Positions 34,023 through 47,402 of a DNA stretch of 64,000 nt are shown here, in pieces. How positions within the stretch are numbered: position 1 is the first letter of the stretch; each line of letters opens with the position of its first letter. Origin of the DNA: Lycocorax pyrrhopterus obiensis (Eukaryota > Chordata > Aves > Passeriformes > Paradisaeidae); contig JACSVZ010000002.1 of NCBI GenBank assembly GCA_014706295.1, positions 108,124,547-108,188,546 on the forward strand, in the 5' to 3' direction. The position numbers and the translations under genes were made by a program. The notes below the pieces were generated by a model. That model worked only from the letters and a program-made list of their open reading frames with translations. It did not search any database and was not told the origin of the DNA.

Positions 34023-36597
34023 AGAGGCCTGATACTGTGTGGGTTTTCTCTTTTTTTTGGATTGATCTTCATGTGAGCATGTTTAGTCAAAGTCTGTCAA
34101 ACTCCCCGTGTACCTCAGGCATGTGTATGCAAGTGAAACTGTCATCTCACACTTACTAGAACTGGACAAATACATAGGTGGTTCCCACAAGCTTATTCTC
34201 TTTTTGAATGTGCTATATCACATCTGCATAGTCTAACCATTAACAGCAGAACACCGTGAGTTTTTGTAAGTGTATGGTATTATTTATTCTAATAAAATCT
34301 AAAATACATAGTTTTAAAATAAATACGTTCAGTTGGTGAAGAGATGTTTTGAACCAATTTAAGAGAGTTGCAGCAAGCGATATCGTTTCTGATGAGTTCA
34401 GCAAGGCAAGCTCAGTCATGCCAGCTTGGTGAGAAAGCTGAACCTCACCCAGCTGTGAGATTTTGCACTGGAACCTCAAAACATCATGAGCAATTACGTT
34501 TGAATGTGGGCAATCATTGTAGCTAAAGCGGCAAAATACTTGGTCAGGGTGAAAAAGCTATCTACTTAAAGTTAGCTTAAGTGTTGTGGTTATTTTTTTA
34601 CCCAGAACGAGTCATTTCTGTGTGCATGAAACATGCCCAGCCTTTGCATAGGTCTGCAAGAGGAGCTGGGGATGGCAGTGGAGGGCCAGCACAGCTTGTG
34701 GGAAGTGGAGGCAAACACAACCCTGGTGCAGGGTTGAACAGCACCAACTGCTTACAGGAGATCCTATCCTGCTTGCATGTAAACACAGTCTGCACCACTA
34801 ACAGTTTTAAGAGCTTGCCTTCTACAAAAGCAGTGAGAAGGCAGAGCTGCCGAGTTTCGCTGTTTTCAAGGCTGACTCTGATGCAATCCACTGGTAAAGC
34901 AGTCCTCCAGAAAAAAAGATGAAACTTCCAGTGCTGGTGTTTATGGCACTTAGAAGTAACTTTTAGCAGAGACTTTCTGCAAAGGCAGAGTAATGGGACC
35001 AAAACGTATCTTTGAGGGCTGCCACATTTCCAGTGATTAACAATTGAGTGATTACCTACCATGGCCTGTTAAGTTCCTCCTTCCAGGTGCAGCTAGAATT
35101 TTTGTGGGAAATGCCTAAACACCTGTAATATATTTGGCTTTGCCCGGGCCATCATGTAGGTACATAAAAGAGGTATTTGCAGCACCAACAAAGTAGTCAA
35201 GCAATGGTAATAAGAAAAAGAGCACATTAATTATGATTTTAACTTCTATAATTAAGAAGAGTGGACAGAATTAAAAGGCTTGTCTCAATGCGTACTTAAT
35301 TTACAAAACTCTCTTAACTTACTCTTTTTCTGGATAATTTTTTACATCTTTGGGTCATCATCTTTTCTTTAGTGTTTTCTGTGTCAAAAACTACTATTAA
35401 GACATGTATGTCTGAAAATAAATTCAGTATATCTGTAATAAGAAACATTCCTTAAGACTTAAATCAAGTGATCCATCAAGTGATGAAATGTGAAACTGCT
35501 CAATGTAGGTTCTTTTCAAGGCCTCTCTAACATGAGCAATATTGAGTCTCATAGTATTGTCACACAAGTTCAAAACACAAACTGGTTGAGTACAGTTATA
35601 CAGAAGAATCTCAAATGTCACTTCAAAATCATAGACTATTTCCTTCTTTTAATTGCAGGAAGAAAGTATATGCAAATGCTTAAAGATCAGAATTATAACA
35701 GTAGCACCCTTTGAAAACCACTCTTTCCTTAGGAAAAATGAAGTCATTTGGAAGTGTTCAGCTTTAAAATTATGCATTTATACTGACAACAGAGTAATAA
35801 AGCAGAAAAGCAGATTAAACACATTTGTTAAGGTTTTTTCACTAGTGTTTTTTTCACTAATAAAAAAAGCCAATGTTATCATTCCTCTTATTGTGTCTTA
35901 TGAGATGTACATAATTTTAAAATTATGTTGTAAATATGGTATTAAAGACTATACACCTGCACAGAAATCTGTGTGCTGTAATATTGCATGATTAAAGGGG
36001 AGATGAGAAAAAGTACGTGACTTTATATTATTTCAACCCTTAATGCATACTTCTAATTTGTTTTTTATTCCAATAATAGGTAGTTCAGTATCAGCTTCCA
36101 TTTATGTCTGTAAATTAAGTGATGTACCTTTAAGGGTCTGAAAATGTTAGTGTCTTGAAAATAATTTATATGTGTACTAAGTTATTACTTTTGCATGCCC
36201 TTAGGAGACCCTTCTATTTATACAAAATAAAATTTTAAAAAATACTGTTTCTTATATTGAGTATTTTCTGAAAATAAAATGATGAATTCCTATTATTGGG
36301 CACAGTCACCAGTTCAAAACATTCATAACAAGCCACAGCTAAAGTTGCTGGCTATGTAATAAATATATGGCTGTGTATAAATAAATAACCTTCTGAACTC
36401 ACTCTAGCTTTCAAAGGTGATATACAACTTTAATTTTTACATGGCAATGTTTTTCAATCTTTTATCAAAGATATAAAAAGAATTTGCCATGGAGTGTTTG
36501 AAATATTAATGTTGATTTATAATATATTTAAATACAGGGGACATTAAAAATATCAATTTTTGCTAGTCTGAGGAACATTGAGCTTGTTCTTTTCCAG

Positions 36598-36717
36598 ACA
36601 TGCCCAAAGCCATCATGCCAAGGGGAACCTGGGAGCAGGCACATTAACTGTTCCATGGAAGACCTGAGCAGGACTGACCACACACAGTGCCCACAGAAGA
36701 CCAAGGCAAGCAGACAG
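36598..36717 (+). other. Candidate orphan exon, 120 nt, open in one frame
   Basis: It is preceded by the polypyrimidine acceptor CTTGTTCTTTTCCAG (ending at 36597) and followed by the donor CAG|GTACTT. The 120 nt are exactly 40 codons and open in the first frame (TCPKPSCQGEPGSRHINC at the start); the other two frames have stops. GC content is visibly higher than in the flanks. I recognise no protein family, so it may be an exon of a non-coding or unknown transcript, or chance. Confidence 0.2.
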
Positions 36718-38939
36718 GTACTTAACTAAAATAGTTATAGGATATCCTAAATTAATGCCTTCCCCAGGCTTAGCAGAATTAAGGCTACATATTTTTTTAT
36801 TTCCTCTACAACTGTCCTAAATATCAGGTTAATTGGGGCGGAGCCACTTTTCCTATGGAGGCTGGGCCCTGCTTGGTCAGGAGCAGACAGCGTGAGGAAT
36901 CAAGAGGGAACTTAGTGATTAAAGCTCTCAGAGTGCCCTAGTCCTAATGGGCAGCACATTCTGTACTTTTAATTTATGGATTATTTGACACTAGCATATT
37001 TCAAATAGTATTTATGGGCTTGATGTAGATTACAGAGTTTGACCTTTGTGAAATAATAGTGCCTTCTGACCTTGAAATCTAGGATCGGTTAATGCCTTTG
37101 AATACGAGTCATACTCCTAAATTCCTCAAAGCTTTTTTATAAACAGGATGAAAATGTAGTTTGTTAATTCATGTTTTAATCTAACCACCCATGTTGCTGG
37201 GCCTGCACTTGATTTAACTGATCAGTTGCTGACTTCTTTCTATTTATTTGGGGGTTTAAATTGCAATGTAAAAAAACTGAAATAGCGAAGGAGCTTTTGA
37301 AAAATGTTCCAGTGGTCAGCAAAAGCCCCATTTCTAGTATATTCCTTTTCTGAAAGAAATGTGCACAACAACTGAATTTATGTAGTGAATCTATCATTGC
37401 AAGACAATTTACATAATATTCATGATCTTAAAGACTTCATAGAGTAAAAACAAAATCTTGTAAGAGTTGAGGATTTTTCCTGACAAAGTATAAAAGGAGT
37501 TCAGTTTTGGAGAATTGAGGTTTCTTCAACATTCTGTAGGTTTATTGTTGAGGGGAAGGAGTGAAGACTTCATGTAAAAGACCTAATGTAAAAAAAAAAA
37601 GCTTTTTATTGACAAAGACTAAGCGAATTTCTACAATTATATGCTTGTACATACTGCTTTCTTGATCTGAAAATTTGTACCAGGGTCAGGTGAATAGCTA
37701 CAAGAATCAGAGTATGCTGAAGCTCTTTTCTTATGAGAAACCAGCCCTATGGTATGGAAATAAGTTTGTTATTGATTTTTCTCATGGGCTGCAAGCCTGC
37801 ACACATGAAAGCTTATACATAGTCCATTTTGTAATTTATACTTTTTGTATATTACGCCATGAATATTGATGTAATTTAAATGCAAGCACACTCGTGTCCT
37901 CTATCTTTGAAAACATTTCTTCACATGCTAAACTGAGATTACTAGTAGTTCTTATGCACATCATTAAATGTTTTCAAGATTAGGACATTTTATTGGTCAG
38001 GGAATTCAAAAAGATAATTTACATATACTTAACAAATATCGTTATATTGCATAACATCCAAAGCTGCATAAAATGTTGGCAGAACATACATACTGAGTGA
38101 CAGCGAGAATCCATGCTGAAATATCTGCCTTTCTTATCATCGCTTGAATCAAAAAATGAGTAGTGATGAAAAAAAATGTTGTTTGGAACACACAACCAGA
38201 GTACCTAAATTTCACAGAGGGACAAAGAAATTTTGAAAATAAATGTATTTCACCTTTCTGTGACTGGTAATAACAGAAGGAATGAGAAATATTCTGAAGT
38301 ACCTTGAAATTAAACACAACTCTTGACCCTATCTCTTACTTTGTGTTTGTCTTCTCACTATTAGAGAAATGTGACTATGTGAAGAGGTATCTGCGATGCT
38401 ATGGTCACTTGTAAGTTAGAGATTACAGGCAAGAATGGATTTTCAGTTAAAAATAGGCAAGTGGTTACACCTTAAATGTAATACTGGAAGGAGCATTTGG
38501 TCAATAGGTCAGCTGCCTTATTGGATACGCAAGAGCACTAGTGTCACATCATCTGAGTATTGTAAATTAGGCAAACAGTTTTACTGTTTGTGTAAAGCAG
38601 GTCATTGGAGATGTTATGCACAGCACAAAACTTAGCGCTTCCTTTTATCGAAGGATTAATGGGAAAATTAACTCCAACTATGCTTCTAACCTACACTTGC
38701 ATTGCATTTGGTTGGAAAGCTGCAGTTCAGACACCAGTCAGGTTACAGTTATATTCTTCATCTCTATAACATTTATCTGCTCATATACTCAGTTGTAATT
38801 AAGCAGTTATTAGTATACTTAAATTTGTACCTTTTTCCAAAAAGGACATTGTTAAATGATGTTAAATGTTCAATATTTAAATGTATGTCATTGTATTGTG
38901 TGTTGTCAGCTGCATTTCAGGGTCTTATTATTGTCTATC

Positions 38940-39262
38940 TCAGCTGGTGTACAGCAATTGTCCAAGCAATAGGACAAGAGGCAATGGGTAGAAACTGATG
39001 CACAGGAAATTCCACTTCTTCTTGGTGGAGAAGTGGCCTTCCTGCACCAAGTGTGAGGAAGAACTTCTTTACTGTGTGAGTGACCATGCACTGGAACAGA
39101 TTTCCCAGGGAGGGTGTGGAGTCCCCCTCACTGGAGATATTCAAGAACTGTCTGGATGCAATCATGTGCCAGGTGCTCTAGGATGGTCCTGCACGAGCAG
39201 AGAGATTGGATCAGATGAATCATTGCAGTCCCTTCCAATCTTATCCATTCTGTGATTCTGTA
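38940..39262 (+). mobile_element. CR1 LINE 3' fragment
   Basis: Contains 'ggaagaacttctttactgtgtgag', 'gaacagatttcccagg' and 'ggatcagatga', and ends in CATTCTGTGATTCTGTAAT. Plus orientation, 5'-truncated. The left edge is approximate. Confidence 0.9.
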
Positions 39263-39694
39263 ATTGATATGTTTTAAGAGAACGCCTTTGAGAAAGGTGT
39301 CCTGTGGTTGAAAAATAAAACCTTGAAGATGACATAAATCTCCCCCTGTGGCCCTCATAAGTATTTTTCCTGCATATTCCCACTAAAACTGTTTATCTTG
39401 GAAAGTAAAGTATTGTAACAGTAGGCCATACCAGTGCATTTATGTGAACACTCCCATATGCACATCAGCATACCCACACACACTGAACTAACTGGCACAT
39501 ATGCCACAGAGTGGTCAGAAATTGGTATGTGAATGCATGCCTGTTACATTGTACGTTAGCATGGATATTAGGGCTTTTCAAAACACAAGCGTAGTTTGTG
39601 GCACATCCACCAGGATTTCTAAATGTCCATTTTATGCAAAGTGTAAAAAATCCTTATGAGAAGTACAGAATGGTTTTAAATAAGTTGTGGGTAG
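39263..39694. other. Spacer between two convergent CR1 fragments
   Basis: 430 bp between two CR1 copies whose 3' ends face each other. Nothing recognised. Confidence 0.6.
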
Positions 39695-40203
39695 TATCAC
39701 AGAATCATAGAATGGCCTGCACTGGAAAAGACCTTAAAGATCCTCTACTTCCAACCCGCCTGTCATGGATGGGGACACCTTCCACTAGATCAGGTTGATC
39801 AGATCCCCATCCAGCTTGGCCTTGAACACTTCCAAGGGATGAGGCGTCCACAACTTCTCTGGGCAACCTGTGCCTGTGTCTCAGCACCCACACAGTAAAG
39901 AATTTTTTCCTAATCTAAATTTTAATCCTAATCTAATCTAAATCTATTCTCTTTCAGTTTGAAGCCATTCCGCCTTATCCTGTCACTACATGCCCTTGTA
40001 AACAGTCTCTCTCCATCTTTCTCATAGGCTCTCTTCAGGCACTAGAAGGCCACAATTAGGTCACCCAAACCTTTTGCATTGCAATTATTCATAATTCTCT
40101 TTTTCAGGCTAAATAATCCCAATTCTCTCAGCCTTTCCTCATATGAGAGATGCTCCATCCCTCTAATCAATTTGGTGGCCCTTCTCTGGACTCACTCCAA
40201 TTA
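39695..40203 (-). mobile_element. CR1 LINE 3' fragment
   Basis: Plus strand starts ATCACAGAATCATAGAATGG, then 'gatgaggcgtccacaacttctctgggc' and 'cctaatctaaatctattctctttcag', ending near 'cttctctggactcactccaa'. Minus orientation, 5'-truncated. The TAATC/TAAATC segment at 39911-39945 is a small internal expansion. Confidence 0.95.
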
Positions 40204-42150
40204 CCTCAGATTGCCAGAAAAACACTCTTTTGAATTTTGAATCTTAAGGTTAATGAATGCTATCCTAGCAAACATTTTGTGCCTCTGAATTGGTGGGGAA
40301 AGGTTGTTTTTCACAGTGCGGAGTCTGTGGGTGGTCTTGTGCATTGCCCAGAAAATGCTCTCTGAAGGTCTCTGAGAGGCTGGCAGGGAGCCAGTCTGCT
40401 CTTTGTTAAAATTTATTGGTGTGCACTTTGAAGTCTCGAAGAGTTTGGTGGTCTTTCCCAAGAGGAGTATTCAAGTACATGTTTGATTTTGCCTTTCACT
40501 GGAAAAGTGGGATGTCACTTCTGCAGCCATTCTGTCCCCAGCTGCCTTCCCTAGTGCAGGACCAGCCCTGGGTACCATCTGAGACCGATTGTGCCTCATT
40601 TTTCATTGAGACTAATTAAAGCTCCAATAAGCTGTTGGGGGATGTTCTTGTGATACCTCAGAACATAATTCTGTACCATTCCCCCAAAGGAATTTTACAC
40701 CACCTGTCTGGTCTAGTTATATCTGAGGTCATTAATCAAATCAGACCCCATCGATACTTATATTTTGTAAAAAATGGAGGCAGCAGCCACACCTTCCTCT
40801 GAGTAGCAGTGCATCTGCTAAAGCCTTTATCCCAGGGAACAGGCAGCCAGGTGAAATCTTAACATGACTCATGTGCTCTTGCAACTGAATTATTCAATGT
40901 AGGTGTAGCCACTGTACAGAAGCTTGACTTGCCTCTCACTTCTGCAAGACCAGATTTTGAAATGGTAATAGTAGTATGTACATGCCAGAAATATTTTATC
41001 AGATATTTCAGATTCATGAGGAAATTTCATCTGTTGTAGTATTTCCTAATTGTGTTTAGTACTTTAAAGCTTTTGATCTCTTTATTTCATATCAAGGTTC
41101 AGAAAAATAATTAGCAAACTTCTGTATGGTTTCAAATATTCTATCTAGAAACACTCATTTATTCCCACTAAAAGGAACAACAGACAAAGCAAGATCAGCA
41201 ACTCCTGGGTTACTTTATTTCTCTTTCATACATCCAATTTTATTCACAGATCAGTAGGGTCTACCTAGATATATTTACATAGAAGCATCGTTATGTATTT
41301 TCCTACTAATTAAGGCCAAAAATTTTGGACAAACTACAGACTTTTTACAAGATATGCATGAGATCAAGAAAGATACCTGCTTTGGAAAGCTGTCAGGACA
41401 TTCCCATTTAAGTAGCATCTTATTCCCCAGCTGCTAACTATGAAGTCGCTACGCACTAATCAGTAGAAGTAAACAACCTGGTAAACAGTCTGTATAAACA
41501 ACTTCTTTGCCAGAAAACATACCTTCTGGCAATGCAGGTTCTTTAAGATAGAAATCCTTTTTGAAAGTCTTGATTATACATTCTGTTACTAAAGTAGGAC
41601 TCTTAAAGCATCTTTAAGTCATACTCATTGAAGTACAATACAGTTTATGCAGTTTTAGCCATTTTCCAGGGCAAGTAAGGGAGTATTTTATAAATATTAA
41701 AATGTTTCTTTAGTTTTAAGATGTTTGCTAGCTTCTATCTCCCATTGGCCTATTGCTTTCAGTGTTGGAGATTACTATCCTAATTCCACGTCAGACAAGG
41801 ATTCATGTCCTGATTCCTTTGGCTTTGTGAAGAAGCTTCAGTTAGCTTCAGACAGAGATTAAATTAAATATATATCATAGGTACCCTTCAGAAGACATAA
41901 TAAGACAACTGCCTTTAGAAAGACTTGTGATACATGTTACGCTATTGTCATAATTTTCCAGCCATAGGTTGCTTTTCAAATTTTACGTTCACAGAAACAC
42001 ATGCGTCGTCCCTAAACCTGAACCCACCTTTCCCATGTTATTACAAAATTTCACAGAGAAAAAAACAGTAACAGAAATCTGAAGTTTCTTCTTGTAACAC
42101 TGCCAGCAGTCCACTGTCTCTCTATTCCCCATCTTCCTCCTGTCTTGCAG

Positions 42151-42256
42151 GGTTTTGTGTTCACCTGCTGCCTCAGCCCACTGTGCCCCCTGCCCCTAAT
42201 TCCCCTGGAGATCCTCCCCGAGATCCCCATTTTGACTGGAATCCGACTCCCCTCTG
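42151..42256 (+). other. Candidate orphan exon, 106 nt
   Basis: A strong acceptor, TCCTCCTGTCTTGCAG, follows a long pyrimidine tract (from about 42110). The donor is CTG|GTGAGC. Two of three frames are open across the segment, one of them compatible in phase with the candidate exon at 36598-36717. The peptide would be proline-rich and resembles nothing I know. Confidence 0.2.
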
Positions 42257-42925
42257 GTGAGCCAGAAAAGAGATGACAGGAAGCGATGACGTCTGGCTTT
42301 CTCCTATGGGATTATCCCTGTTTTCTGGATCACTACAATGAAAATTGTGTATCTCTCTCCCTGCTTATTGAGTGTGTTGAAAAAAAGGGTCAGTGCGGGA
42401 AAAATAAAGAGCAAAACACGGGCACGTGGGAAAGTCCTGGGAATGCAGGGGCTCACCATAAGATTGTAGCTTTACTGGAGAGTAAAGCCACAGAATTACA
42501 CAGAATACACCCAGAATTGCAGGGCTTACCCAGGTCTATATGGATGGACCTCAACTGTGGAGACCTGGTACATTTCCATTGTCGACTAAACAGTTCCTCT
42601 TCCAGCACTGGTTAATTAAGAGAAGATCTTTGCAGGTTCACATGAAGCATATGTTTTATACATAAGTTAAAATCAGAGTCTAGACTGAGTTAGAAAGTGA
42701 CTGGGGGAAACTGAACATGCAGGCAAGCCTTTTGTTTCTGAGCATGGGCCCTTAGCTCAGCTTAGAAGGTGACACTTCCGTTGGTGGGTTTTCTTTTTAT
42801 TAATTTCATACTTGGGTAATAGGCTTGAGCCCATTTAAATCTGTTTTAAAAAGAGTTTGTGTGGTTTAACTAAACACAGATAATGCTTTTATGGCTACTC
42901 AACGAGAGAGTGACTCATTAGTTCT

Positions 42926-43387
42926 ATGCTCTTGCTTTTCTTCCATAGATTTGCAGAAACAGCTTTGGTTCTTAAGAGAGAGAGAGCCGGGCTGGGTTGG
43001 AGTGCAGAAAGGATGTTTAAGGCCACTTCTCAGAACTGGGGCGTATGCCGCAGCTGTGCTTGCTCCTCCTTAGCCCTGTGTTTGAAGCACTGTCTCTGCC
43101 AGGTCCAGAGCTTCACAGGATTATGCTCTGGGGCTGTCTTGGCTTGTTTCAGTTTGCCCAGAGGAAAAGACAGTACTTGCCATTTGGCACTGTGGTCATT
43201 GTTCATCTTCATTTCCAGTGCCATTAGTGGAATCCTGTATTTTTCCAGCATTTCTTATTCACTTTTCATTCCCCTTATTCTTTTTTGGGAAGGGGGAGGG
43301 GGGGTGGTGGTGGTGATGTTGCTTTTGTTGGTTTTTCCTGATCTGAAGTACCAACAAAATTTTTTTGAAAATCTAATACAAAAATAA
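42926..43387 (+). other. 153-codon ORF of unknown meaning
   Basis: This is one of the two longest intergenic frames not explained by CR1 or the CpG island. It is cysteine-rich in the middle (CRSCACSS, CLKHCLC) and then hydrophobic. A good acceptor (TTGCTTTTCTTCCATAG) ends inside it at 42949, so the ATG at 42926 need not be used. I see no domain. Chance is the default explanation. Confidence 0.12.
43287..43311 (+). other. G-run cluster, potential G-quadruplex
   Basis: GGGAAGGGGGAGGGGGGG followed by TGGTGG. The seven-G run can supply two G-tracts, giving four tracts with loops of one or two bases. Confidence 0.6.
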
Positions 43388-45269
43388 TAATTTTCACTCT
43401 ACAATTATTTTTTTTTCTACAGACACAGTATATTGTGGGAAATGCAAACGTCTCCTAGGTTATATTTCCTTCCTTTTATTGGCTGCACTGTGAAGTAAAC
43501 ACATTTCATGTGAGTCTGTGTATCCTCTGAAGTATAGAGACTGAGTGATGTGCTGTTGGTCATTTTAAATTATTTCTTTGTTGTTTTGTTTTTCATACAA
43601 ATACCAAACTATAACAAAGAATAAATCTATATAATTATTAGCAGAAATCTCAGCTTTCCAACTGTGGTCTGGGTGGCACCAGAGAAGCACAATTTACAAA
43701 GTGTCTTTGTAGTTTTTCCTTTTTTTTTCTGTTTCCTTGGATAATTTTTTGTATCCTTTTAATCTGTGTCCTTTTGAAGACAGCTGTGTTAAAATGCATA
43801 ATTTAACAGGTCCCTACTTGCTTTCATGACACTAACTGCATTTCAGTCATGGCAGCTTTTTCTAAGGGTTCAGCTTTATATTGGTGCCCAGTTATGATTT
43901 ACAGTTGCATAATTTCATGCTGTATTTTTTTCGAAGTACCTAGACACAGCAATAAAATACTGAAAAGCAAAAGCAAAGATTGCAAGTATCTAGTCCACTA
44001 TACGGCATTGCACACCCTTCCCCTAGCTTGTAAATGTAGCTCATTAATGTGATAGGTATGTGCTTCTGCTTGCATTTGTTCGGTTTCTCATACGTATCCA
44101 ACAAAATACGTTTCAGGCGATTGTTTATTATCGTTCAGTATTTCTCTTAACTAGGGGATTTCCTTTCTTCTCTGTATACCTTTAAAAATAACCTAATTGA
44201 CTCAAATCATCATGTAAAATTAGTTTGCTAATAAAAAATTGAAAAGTCAAATGCTACTTTCAAACTAGCAAAGTTATATGTTTTCTTTCTGATGTTACAC
44301 AGCACTTTTGGCACAGTCTCACATGACTGCAAGTGATAGATAATAGATAGATATGCAAAATAGTAATATTTTGCATATTAGCTAAAAAAAAATCAAAATC
44401 AATTGCTAATGCTGAGAAGAAAGACGATTGTAACACAAAAAAAAGCCACAGGTTTAGATTCTGTTTTAAATGGGTTAAGCTCTAAAACACTAAAGTCATA
44501 CATTTCATGGCACAAAACCAGGAATTTTGGTCAGCATTATATTTTGAGGTGAAAAATTTATAGATGCTGTATAAGCTAGCAATGATTTTAATGTTTAGTA
44601 ACAAATTCTAGCTGCCTGAGCACATAAAGTTTTGCAGAGTCCATGTCCAAGCTGTTCAGCAGATTAACCATGACAAAACCCAAACGATGCCTGAAGTGTC
44701 ATAAGGCCCTTGGGCAGAGGGTTTGTTTTGTACCATTTCCAGTGTTCTGTACTGGCCACCAGGCACAGCCAACCCCTTCTAAGCAGGGACAGAGAAAGAA
44801 TTCACAAAGAGAGCAAAGAAAAAGCTAGGGAGTGAGTGTGCTAGCCCCAATGCATGTTTGTTGGGGAAAGAGATGGTTTAGGACTGCCCTGCAATTTTGG
44901 TCTTTCATTTCTAGAAAAGTGTGGGTTTCCCTGCAATCATTCAAATTTGGCCTGAAACTTGTAAATAGAAGTGGTTAGATTAGAGCAAATTAAAACTCTA
45001 ATTATGCAATCCTTACTAGTATGGGGCAAAGCAAAAGCTGTAAGTTCAGGAACTTATTTGCCAGCCCAGTTTTGTGCAAAAGTTAAAGAAACTTAGGTCA
45101 TAGGAAATAATCATTTTTAGTTATGAACAGCTCATATGTATATCAGTTCTTATCTCCTGTATTTTGTGAAGGCCTTCAGTGTCCTTCAAAAATATTTTGA
45201 AGAAATTACGCATGAGAATATTTCTTCTGGAAACAAGTTTGCTCCACCTGTGAATCAAGTGAGTTCCAG

Positions 45270-45480
45270 ATATCATATTAAATCCCACCTCCTTCAAGTA
45301 ACCTTTTTGACCTTCTCTGTCTCTTTACACCTATTCCTGTGCCTAATCCTTAAATTATTAGTGTTGCAGTTGTCCCAAAGAGGCTCCAAATTTTTCAGGG
45401 CGGGAACCTTGTCTAAATTTGTATACAAAGCTCCATCCACACAATCTGCACCTGGGGCACTATATGGACAGTAAATGATC
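45270..45480. repeat. Possible ancient interspersed repeat
   Basis: The segment 'gcgggaaccttgtctaaatttgtatacaaagc' followed by 'gcacctggggcactatatggacagtaaat' has the feel of old amniote repeats that end in 'ggaccttgtct...gggtgctatataaataa'. I cannot assign a family by eye. Confidence 0.3.
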
Positions 45481-47402
45481 ATGAACCTTCTTAGTGAATA
45501 ACAGATATGTCTAAAACTCTCATTCAGTGTACTCATTAAAAAAAAAAAAGCACATCTTTTAAAGTTTACAGTATAAGGTGTGGTTGGAATATAAACATGA
45601 TTAATACTAAAGATATTTTGATGTTATTTCTTTTATCAATAATTAGAATTCAAATGTAGTAACCACTAGCAGATTTCAAAATAATTATCATTTATCTTTC
45701 AAAAGCATTTCTTTTTCTAACTGTGCTACTACTACCATAAGGTAAGGAGGTATTTTTCATTAAAGTGTCATATTTTTAAACATAATTTGAACTTCACAAT
45801 GACAGGAAGATATTTAAATCAAGTGTTTTGCCTGGGTCTACAGGGAAAAAAATACACCTTCTGTTGTTGGTTGTGTACCCTTTTATAACTCCACAAAATT
45901 TCAATGCAATTACTCTTGATTTGCACTCTGCTGTAAGAAACAAGCATGTCACGTTTTTTCCTTGGGAAGTCACTGTGCCAAAGATTGCTGTAGGCTGTAA
46001 AAGCTCGTTAGGAACGTGCCACTATATACCTACCTTGTTCATATACTCTTCCCCCTTTATCCATTATTGGCCACTATCAGAGAGGGAACTGGGCCAGCTG
46101 TGGTTTAATTTGGTACAGCTGCTTTTACAACCTTAGGTGTCTCTGGAGGCCTTAAGCTCATGCAGGACTTAAGATGCAGACTAAACAAGTAAAATTAAGA
46201 CAATACAATTGCTGTTTAATAATCATTCCTGATACTTTTGCAAGAATCAACATGATTTAGAAGACTTGTTTCCATAGGAAAAAAAGCCTGGAGATACTTT
46301 TTCAGTCTTATCTGACCTTCTGCAGCAAACCTCATTGGACTTGATTCTAATCTGACTTTGCAAATGAGAAACAAACATCATGGAAATGAATGGAATGTCA
46401 TAAAACTGGATTTTAAATTAGAATTGGGCCAGTAACACTGTTTTAGAGGATTGTAACACAACTGACTTCAAAGACCTCTCTGTGACCCAAATGTGAAGAT
46501 GTGGGGAACTTGCTTTATTGACTTAATTTGAGATTTTAGCTTGAAATTACACAGAATTTAGAATTTTATTCTACTTCTAATTCAGATTTTAATCCAACCT
46601 AATTAAAGTCCTATAAAGATGTGCAAAATACAATGAAAAGGCAGAAATATGGATTCAACATGCAAACACCAAGGGAAAGCCACGTTTCTCAAGCACTGGA
46701 TTTCATGGGATTTACCAGACTGTAGAGTTTGCAAAGTTTATGTAGCTCTGGTGAACATCTCCTATGAGCTGTAATCTGGGGATGATGTGGCTGCCAGAGC
46801 TCAATTTCCAACTTGTCCTCAGGCCTTTTTATGCTTATGTATGCCCCACCTACAAATGTGCTTAACTAAAAGGCTGGTACTTATGAGTGACGTTCAGTCA
46901 GCATTTTCACACGATTACCTTGCCAATTAAAAATGGGCTTGGTACTGAGTTTAGAAGTTAACTCAGATACTCCTAGCTTGGGCAGAGAGTTGCTTTCAGG
47001 CAGGGTGAGGCCAAGTCTGATTTTGTAGGAGATGTCACGCCTGCTTGGAGAGACGCCGTGACTCGCCAGGGAGCTCGTTCCCTTGGGCTTTTCTCCTGGA
47101 CTGCAGCCAGAGGCAAAAGCACCGCTGTGAGACAGAAGCGTGACTTTGATCCAGCAAGTGGCTGCACCTTTGCCCAGTGCCTCTTCTTTGTTTACTGTGG
47201 TTTCTTTCACATCCTCAGTATTACTGCCGTACTGCCTGTGATGGTTTCGGGGAAAAAAAAAGTAATTTCCATCATCAGTTTAAATTGTTTTTAAAAATTA
47301 CTCTGGGCATAGCCTAATTGCATGTTGTTTCCACTGTAAGAGGAAAACTGTATGTGTCTGGGATTTGATGACTGTAGAGTGCAAGATAGATTTACAGTAT
47401 TT

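Larger units (their letters stand above)
29886..38939. other. Intergenic, about 9 kb with no recognised gene
   Basis: AT-rich with simple repeats (31399-31467), a purine-rich tract (32835-33310), a CAAA-rich run near 33993-34022 and one splice-flanked open segment (36598-36717). A 154-codon minus-strand frame at 34598-35062 overlaps a 113-codon plus-strand frame; neither shows family motifs. Confidence 0.65.
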
